Below, in pieces: positions 29,901 to 33,082 of a stretch of DNA of 33,082 bases. Every line of letters starts with the position of its first letter. Position 1 is the first letter of the stretch. Both the position numbers and the translations under genes were made by a program. The notes beneath the pieces are model-generated. The model did not search any database. It was not told the DNA's origin and was given only the letters and a program-made list of their open reading frames with translations. The DNA is from Sulfuricurvum sp. (lineage in GTDB: Bacteria > Campylobacterota > Campylobacteria > Campylobacterales > Sulfurimonadaceae): positions 1-33,082 of the forward strand of contig NZ_JAQTUH010000004.1 in assembly GCF_028710345.1 (NCBI RefSeq). The letters run 5' to 3'.

Positions 29901-32900
29901 ATCACTGGTCATTGTTGAATAATCAATCGTTGCTCGATTCCCACTTGCAAGAACAGAAGCGTCAATAATCGTGATTCCTTTGGCAGCAGAAATATCTCCT
30001 AATGTAACACTTTGATTATCGAATGCAGCAAGTTTAATCCCCTCTATACCGTTAAAATTTGTAAAACTGCTATCACTAACCGTTACGGCATCAACAAACT
30101 GCATTATGTCTGCAGTTCCTGCTCCTCCATCTACATTGTCGTTGCTATCAAGATATGCATTGGCAACTTTAATGATGTCATTTCCAGCACCTGCGATGAT
30201 AGTGTCATTACCTTTACCCATAGTGATAGTGTCATCACCGGCTCCGCCTTTAATCGTCATATCATTCGTCATTTGAGATGCATCGATTACTGCTTTTTTG
30301 GCAGCTGTCGTACCTACGACTACCAAGGCAGTTGCGTCAATTTGCGTTAAACCGCTATTTTTTGCATACGTTCCCAATGTAACCGTTTTATCTTTGGTGG
30401 CATCATTAAGAATCAAAGTCTCTACCCCTGTTACATGGGTAAATAGATCATCGCTTACAGTCCCCGCATCCGTAAGTGTCAACGTATCATTACCGCCACC
30501 CATTGCAATCGTATCGGCTGATGTCCATCCTAACGTTGTGATAGTAAGAGCATCGTCACCCAAACCTAACGAATAGTTATCAACACCGGTTCCGGCAGTA
30601 ACGGTTTCTGCTCCTGCTCCACCTATCACATTCATCGCAGTGGTAAACCCAGAAACATTAATCGTTGCAGTTCCTGCTGTTACAGCACTTGCATCGATAG
30701 TATTCAATCCACTTGCCATAGCTTTTGTTGCGGTACTCAGAGTAACAGTATGCCCTGTTATATTGGCGAGTTTGATTGTTTCAATACCAGTAATATGGGT
30801 TCCAAAAAATGCATCTGTTATAGTTTGCGCAGAAGCAGTAGTAAACTGAAGAGAGTCATTTCCAGCACCACCGTGAATCACATCATTTGCACTTGTAATC
30901 TCTGTAGTCGCCCCAAATTTAATAAGGTCATCTCCTGAGCCAGCATCAATTGTATATTTTGTTGTTGCACCGTTTGTACTTCCAGTGATGATCGTATCAT
31001 TACCATTTCCGGTAGTGATTGTCATATCAGTCGTCATTGCCGATGCATCGACCGTAACACTGTTTGTACCCAATAATGCTGATGCATCAACAGTTGATGC
31101 AAGACCTGCTTTAAGCGTCAATACTTGCGCTGCAGGAACTGAGAGATTGGATAATTTAATGGTATCGATACCGCTAACATTTGTAAAAGCGGATGTGTCT
31201 GCAAAATTAACCGCTGACGTAAATTCAAGAACATCGGTTCCTGTTCCACCATCAATAGTATCCGCTGAAGTGAGCTTATCACCGGCAACACGGATGGTAT
31301 CATTACCTCCACCAGTTTTAATAGTATCGACTGCTTGCCCCATAACAATGGTATCTGCTCCAGATGCAGCTGACAAGTCAATACTCATATTAGTTGTCAT
31401 TGCTGAAACATCAAGCTTAATTTGCGTTGTTCCACTAATAACGCTGGTATCAATTGTATCAATTCCAGCTGTTGCTGCATTGCTTCCTAAAGTAAAGTCC
31501 TGATTTTGATTATCTAATTTCAATGTTTTGATACTGGTAAGGGCTGCAAAAACATCATCTTTTAGAATTCCTGTTCCTGTCAACCAAATAGTATCATTTC
31601 CGAGTCCACCATCAATATGATCGTCAGTACTCAACTGTGAAGCAGCCATTATGATTGTATCTGCTGCTGATCCACCAGTCACAGTAGCACCTAAACTAAT
31701 ATCTGAACCCATATTTAATGTCAAGTTTAATGCTGATGTAGACGCAGCACCATCAATTGTATTTATCCCTGCAGAACGAGCCAAATCACCTAATACGACT
31801 GTATTTGCACCATTTGCTAATACAATTTTTTCCAATCCATTCACGTTGGTGAACATTGTATCATCAACCGTCGCAGCATTGGTAAATTCTAAAATATCTG
31901 CGCCTACTCCAAAATTGATATTATCTGTAGATGTTAAACGTCCACTGAGCGTTTTAACAGTATCTGCTCCGCTTCCTAATACGATTGTATCAACACCTTG
32001 TCCTAATGTAACCGTATCTGCACCACCTGATGTCGTTAATTTGAGGTTATTTGTCATCAAAGTAGCATCAACAGTTACTTTATCTGTTGTTAAATTAGTA
32101 ACCGCATCAATTTCTAATGCAGAACCGTATGCGTTAAGGGTAAGTTTTTGGTCATCACCTGCATGTAATTTAATTTTTTCTACATCAACATGAGCGAGAA
32201 TCGTACTATCAGTACTATTTATAGCGGTTGTAAATTCTAAAAGATCGCTACCGCTATTACCAATAATTGTATCGGCAGAAGTCAAATCTCCTGCATTCAT
32301 TTTAATCGTATCAGCTCCAGCACCACCTTTAATCGTGTAACCACCATTCGTTGTTGCAGTTGAAAAATCAAACGTAGTGATATTCCCACCTTGAACAATT
32401 CCACTTGCATCGATTGTCGTAATACCGGCACCTTTTGCCTCCTCAGCAAAAGTGATTGTATTGGTTGCAGTTGTTGCACTGCTCGTCAATTTTAATGTTT
32501 CAATACCGCTTACATTGGTAAGATCAGCATCAGCAATTACTATAGAACCTGTACCGATTATTTCAAGTGTATCCACTGTTGTATTAGTGCCGCCATTAAT
32601 TGTATCAGCGCTTGTCAAGTAACCGGCTTTCATTTTTACAAGATCATTACCGGTTCCGGTCGTGATACTCATCGCAACATCCGCTGTTGTCATACTGGAT
32701 AAATCTACACTGCTCGCCGCGGTACTTGCACTCGCATTGATGGTTCTTACACCCGCAGTTTTACCGAGTTCTCCCATAACAACGCTTGCTGCACCCGTAT
32801 CGGACAAGGTCACTTTTTCAAGTCCGCTTACTAGGGTAAAGTCTGCGTCAACAACGCTTCCTGTTCCGGTCAAGATGAGTTCATCCGCCCCTGTCCCTAC

Positions 32901-33082
32901 AGCAATTGTATCGGTTGATGCCAAGTCTGCTTGGCGCATTGTGATTGTATCCGCCCCGGTTCCGGTCGTGATACTCATCGCAACATCCGCTGTTGTCATA
33001 CTGGATAAATCTACACTGCTCGCCGCGGTACTTGCACTCGCATTGATGGTTCTTACACCCGCAGTTTTACCGAGTTCTCCCA
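20922..33082 (-). CDS. Giant repeat protein with RTX/type I secretion C-terminus, 3' part (start off right edge)
   Basis: At least 4053 codons are open from base 33082 to the TGA at 20922-20924. The ATG at 32999 is not the start: the 27 codons before it repeat the protein sequence seen ~102 residues later, so the gene continues beyond the window. Almost all of it is built of about 40 units of ~102 residues. A unit reads roughly GxGxDTI...LTSADTIDGGxGxDTLEIxDAATVxDxxFTxVxGxExLKLxxFxxQxVTLGxxAxxAGIxxVDAS...MT, mixing RTX-like calcium motifs with beta-strand segments. No cysteine and only two tryptophans were found. The last 110 residues hold two RTX nonapeptides, DTISDF, and the DTLITLASGDTITLTGV...AADFIYG end typical of type I secretion substrates. 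It is likely a secreted surface adhesin or S-layer-like protein; Campylobacter fetus and C. rectus S-layer proteins also use type I secretion. No transporter genes are nearby in the window. Confidence 0.9.
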   Translation of the reverse strand, partial: GELGKTAGVRTINASASTAASSVDLSSMTTADVAMSITTGTGADTITMRQADLASTDTIAVGTGADELILTGTGSVVDADFTLVSGLEKVTLSDTGAASVVMGELGKTAGVRTINASASTAASSVDLSSMTTADVAMSITTGTGNDLVKMKAGYLTSADTINGGTNTTVDTLEIIGTGSIVIADADLTNVSGIETLKLTSSATTATNTITFAEEAKGAGITTIDASGIVQGGNITTFDFSTATTNGGYTIKGGAGADTIKMNAGDLTSADTIIGNSGSDLLEFTTAINSTDSTILAHVDVEKIKLHAGDDQKLTLNAYGSALEIDAVTNLTTDKVTVDATLMTNNLKLTTSGGADTVTLGQGVDTIVLGSGADTVKTLSGRLTSTDNINFGVGADILEFTNAATVDDTMFTNVNGLEKIVLANGANTVVLGDLARSAGINTIDGAASTSALNLTLNMGSDISLGATVTGGSAADTIIMAASQLSTDDHIDGGLGNDTIWLTGTGILKDDVFAALTSIKTLKLDNQNQDFTLGSNAATAGIDTIDTSVISGTTQIKLDVSAMTTNMSIDLSAASGADTIVMGQAVDTIKTGGGNDTIRVAGDKLTSADTIDGGTGTDVLEFTSAVNFADTSAFTNVSGIDTIKLSNLSVPAAQVLTLKAGLASTVDASALLGTNSVTVDASAMTTDMTITTGNGNDTIITGSTNGATTKYTIDAGSGDDLIKFGATTEITSANDVIHGGAGNDSLQFTTASAQTITDAFFGTHITGIETIKLANITGHTVTLSTATKAMASGLNTIDASAVTAGTATINVSGFTTAMNVIGGAGAETVTAGTGVDNYSLGLGDDALTITTLGWTSADTIAMGGGNDTLTLTDAGTVSDDLFTHVTGVETLILNDATKDKTVTLGTYAKNSGLTQIDATALVVVGTTAAKKAVIDASQMTNDMTIKGGAGDDTITMGKGNDTIIAGAGNDIIKVANAYLDSNDNVDGGAGTADIMQFVDAVTVSDSSFTNFNGIEGIKLAAFDNQSVTLGDISAAKGITIIDASVLASGNRATIDYSTMTSDVTTNVTGGSGDDTIKMQAAHLTSVDSLKLGGGSDKLILTTAATAGSDEVVDLDFTNITGLETLVLGDGNNQKVTVGAKAKLAGLTTINASALSGSNSVTVDASVATAAMSITTGSGDDIISSGTLNDTIIAGAGDDTIKFTSTTFAGDSVDGGAGTNDAILITNLMNITDTAFSGTINVEILKFSNITGESKATLGTNADLAGITLVDASTLTGVLATDKATIDVSGMTSNVEVKTGAGTDTITLGSGISKVSASSGADTIKITAENLTSADMIDGGAGIDTLLITTASTGVNAISDADTTNMTDVEIIKLSNFANQNVILGSNARLAGITTVDATLLTGTNAVSVDSSAMNSSITLKGGTGNDTFTLGNSNDTVIGGAGDDTINMASAYLTSFDKLDGGTGNDTLSISTLATITDDDFTGIQGIETLAIGNFAGQTVTLGNYASGKDITGAVVNTNVIKTIDATGALANSVTINASEATIALTINSGSGADILYATKGNNTINAGAGNDTIKIASVGFDSLDKIDGGVGTGDILEITDAATIIDTAFTNVTNIEGIKLSDFGNQSVTLGLNAQAKGIVKIDAIGLTGSNGVTIDTTAMTTADITIQTGAGNDTVIVKKAYLNGTDVLSGGTGTDKLVIADQITTLSSLDFTALTGVTGFETIALSNFAGQTLSLGNAADSEGINSVDLSLITTATVTTTVESSMEKAITVTGSDGNDIITITSVGNYGDTINSGAGNDIVSIGGGNDSINTGAGNDTITVAIAKLDGSDVIDGGIGLDTLLISDAGTIVDSAFNGIVNTEILKLAAGTTTLTVADKAFAAGIKTVDATGSTSVTLDASNFNGITVNGSNGIDTITAGTGNDILNGGAGNDIYRFKNNNLTLNDKIVDSAGDNDTLVITDAASITDAMFTGIKGIETLKLTSNVSGQVITLGAKAMAAGIKVLDLTGIDPANYTYDRTAFTGSLTILQSSPGGIYKGSAGIDVFKLSETAFDSTTAASTIMGYASSDTLEITTAASILDADFAKTTAVEILKLDVGGTATLGTAAKTAGITTIDLTGTANSTVDASVMGIATTVKLGSNTDTITTGIGADSVSVAAADLNDTINLGTGIAVDTITLTTAGTIVDTQFTNVSNVEVLKFAQGANNATLGAEAASTFTTLDATASIATDTSTYNLSAMNATVTFKGGAGNETVTLGATDQIIVAGAGNDTVKIATANLSASDNIDLGIGTDTIEITNAASVADTAFTLVKGAEVVKLDAGGSVTLDVKAQASGISTVDLTTSVGNSTIIASAKTSSTVVKLGSNTDTITTGTGADTVITTIGNLNDTIDLGSGAAIDTISLLDAGTLSSFTGITNVESLKLFNGAGNTLTLGADATFKTIDGVALTNAATVSIGSGLLQSVAINLGSGADTVTLGTNSATIIETVKVGAGNDLIKTTGVNLNATDIIDGSVGVDTLEITNISGLVDTQLSNKTGIEILNFSAGTGLFSPATLSAKASAMGVTTVNLGASGSINVSGMTRGMILNGSVGDDAFTGSNFKDTITLGSGNDIVTAGGGDDLIRVNNGDLNNADAIDGGAGTDTIEILNVAAITDTMFDAGFTLLEGIKLGDFGGQTVTLGTAAMTAGLKKVDATATTVLHGVTLDMSGTLANDVTLLGGAGDDSFKFNAADLSATDTVTAGAGSDTIKIGDAAATIADAQFTKVTGVETLTLLGTGAQAVTVGNLAKTAGITKIDMSASTAASSITNAMTTDSTMTMIGGSGNDTFTMKNIHLTSTDTITGNGGTDSMVFSDAATVLDADLTHVSGVEKIVLGDFAAQSITLGTLATGAGITTVDGSAIVTATNALTVDTTAMGGATLTLKGGAGDDIFKLKSADFTSADAIVAAGGANTIVFGDAASVVDSDFTAVSGVGTLKVSNFSGQNLALGEIARVEGITKVDATAVSGANTVVVDVSGMTSDATLSVLGGGATTLKAKTAHVTTADTFTGGAGIDTIEFADAATVVDSMFDTSYTRLDVIKLGDFTGQSVTLGVNAMNAGLKKVDATASTYSVTLDARGTVTNNITLLGGSGADTFKANLADISATDVIAGNGGSDTLQIANATATVTDALFTKITGVEILQLAGIGAQTVSIGSVANTAGLTTIDAHLSSSASITNAMVTDTTMTMIGGAGNDTFTMKNIHLTNADTITGNAGTADTIVFSDAATVIDTDFAHVTGVEAIKLGNFSGQSLALGNAASTAGVVKVDASAVTTTTNTILVDISGMSTNATFTVIGGGAATLKVNNGHLTSADTFTGSAGVDTIQIADAATVVDSMFGTNFTLLDGIKLGDFGSQSVTLGTNAMTAGLKKVDASLTTASNGVAMDVRGTTINNVTLIGGAGADTFTFNVADFSATDTLTGGLGSDTLVLGTAATALTQTDAQFTKVTGLETLKLGDFASQVVTLGTLATTAGIRTVDGSLLTGTNAVTIDTLSMTAAALLLKGGAASDTFKLKSAFFDSLDSVVGGAGTADTIIFSDVATVIDTDFALSSGVEVLQLANFGTQSITLGTAATAAGINKVDGSVLSGTNAVSMNVSGMGASVLTLIGGAGNDTFTLKAADFTAADTITAAGGIADKIVFSDAATVIDADFTLVSGVESIKLGNFAGQNITVGTLGVAAGIRTVDGSLSASGVTYDLSGTTTNDMAVLGGAGDDSFKFNAADLSATDTVTAGAGSDTIKIGDAAATIADAQFTKVTGVETLTLLGTGAQAVTVGNLAKTAGITKIDMSASTAASSITNAMTTDSTMTMIGGSGNDTFTMKNIHLTSTDTITGNGGTDSMVFSDAATVLDADLTHVSGVEKIVLGDFAAQSITLGTLAFSAGINTVDGHALTGTNSVIINAKAMDDGISSRAITMTGGAGADKFYSSLGNDILTGNGGADIFVYANAPTNGNDTISDFTDASDKIAITVTGKVAGTAIAVGDIDTYATIASANAGADTLITLASGDTITLTGVTSSNITAADFIYG
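20925..21254 (-). other. C-terminal RTX and type I secretion signal region of the giant protein
   Basis: The last 110 residues depart from the 102-residue repeat. GGAGADKFYSSLGNDILTGN and GGADIFVYA are classical RTX nonapeptides, then NDTISDFTDASDKIAI, then the ITLASGDTITLTGV / ITAADFIYG tail shared with serralysin-type and other large type I substrates. Confidence 0.75.
21369..21878 (-). repeat. 510-bp perfect repeat, copy 1
   Basis: Compared base by base by eye, it is identical to 24438-24947, offset 3069 bases. It covers 170 codons, about 1.7 repeat units, and is flanked by clearly diverged sequence on both sides. It encodes the GITKIDMSASTAASSITNAM section. Confidence 0.95.
24438..24947 (-). 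repeat. 510-bp perfect repeat, copy 2
   Basis: Identical to 21369-21878. A third, diverged relative lies around 23270-23470 (same gtggatatttttcat landmark at 23382), showing that identity between copies 1 and 2 is not a general feature of this unit type. Confidence 0.95.
32650..32776 (-). repeat. Tandem repeat, internal copy
   Basis: 127 bases identical to 32956-33082, offset exactly 306 bases (one 102-codon unit). The match stops at 32650 and is cut off on the other side only by the window edge, so it is a minimum length. Confidence 0.93.
32956..33082 (-). repeat. Tandem repeat, copy at right edge
   Basis: Identical to 32650-32776 as far as the window shows. It proves that the giant gene's reading frame continues upstream of 32999. 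Confidence 0.93.

Larger units (their letters stand above)
21255..33082 (-). repeat. Array of ~306-bp coding repeats
   Basis: Degenerate units of about 306 bp (102 codons) follow each other across the whole array without stop codons. Distances between matching points are multiples of this: 306, 915, 1227, 1851 and 3069 bases (about 1, 3, 4, 6 and 10 units). Most neighbours differ by many substitutions, while some distant units are identical. Confidence 0.85.

Noticed and set aside
32997..32999. ATG at 32999 as the start of the giant gene
   Set aside because: The frame stays open to the window edge, and the codons before this ATG encode the same repeat sequence that precedes the matching methionine one unit later. 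It is an internal residue.
21255..33082. CRISPR-like array
   Set aside because: Units are ~306 bp, fully coding in one frame, diverged, and without short repeats and unique spacers.

Overview
The window looks like the chromosome of a free-living, motile member of the Campylobacterota, most likely a Sulfuricurvum/Sulfurimonas-type bacterium. The evidence is a Campylobacterota-type flagellin (its D1 region carries the [10 protein letters not shown] stretch typical of Campylobacter and Helicobacter flagellins), a Maf-type flagellin glycosyltransferase, a complete pseudaminic acid pathway, GGAA/TTGCTT-type sigma-54 promoters in front of flagellar genes, and tightly overlapping genes. The genus is inferred from gene content, not from a search.

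Layout from left to right. 1-3338 (minus): 5' part of a large RTX calcium-binding protein whose C-terminus lies off the left edge. 3493-4302 (minus): an HDOD-domain protein. 4412-4522 (minus): the SRP RNA (ffs) with its own terminator. It shares a nearly symmetric bidirectional promoter with a plus-strand operon (4565-6997) of an MTA/SAH-nucleosidase-like enzyme, a spore-photoproduct-lyase-like radical SAM protein that lacks the usual H-donor cysteine, and an SDR oxidoreductase. 7095-17384 (plus) is a flagellin cap and glycosylation island: fliD, then pseB-pseC-pseF-pseG-pseI, then a four-gene cassette (ATP-grasp ligase, HAD phosphatase, zinc-ribbon methyltransferase, PIG-L deacetylase), then pseH. 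17365-20845 (minus): maf and a flagellin gene. 20922-33082 (minus): the 3' part (at least 4053 codons) of a giant repeat protein ending in an RTX/type I secretion C-terminal region. Its start lies beyond the right edge.

How the genes work together. PseB, PseC, PseH, PseG, PseI and PseF are the six enzymes that turn UDP-GlcNAc into CMP-pseudaminic acid, and Maf is the presumed transferase that puts the sugar on flagellin. Sigma-54-type -24/-12 elements with exact GG-N10-GC spacing stand before fliD, pseB and the flagellin gene, so sugar synthesis appears to be timed with filament assembly. The four extra enzymes between pseI and pseH are translationally coupled to the pathway and look like a tailoring module that would yield a derivative of pseudaminic acid (deacetylated, methylated and/or amide-linked). 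This is the best candidate in the window for an undescribed system.

The giant repeat gene is the second point of interest. It has about 40 units of roughly 102 residues and no cysteine in the part seen. It shows higher-order repeat structure, a perfect 510-bp internal duplication 3069 bp apart, and a perfect 306-bp-period tandem repeat that runs off the right edge. No type I secretion genes are present in the window for either RTX-type protein.
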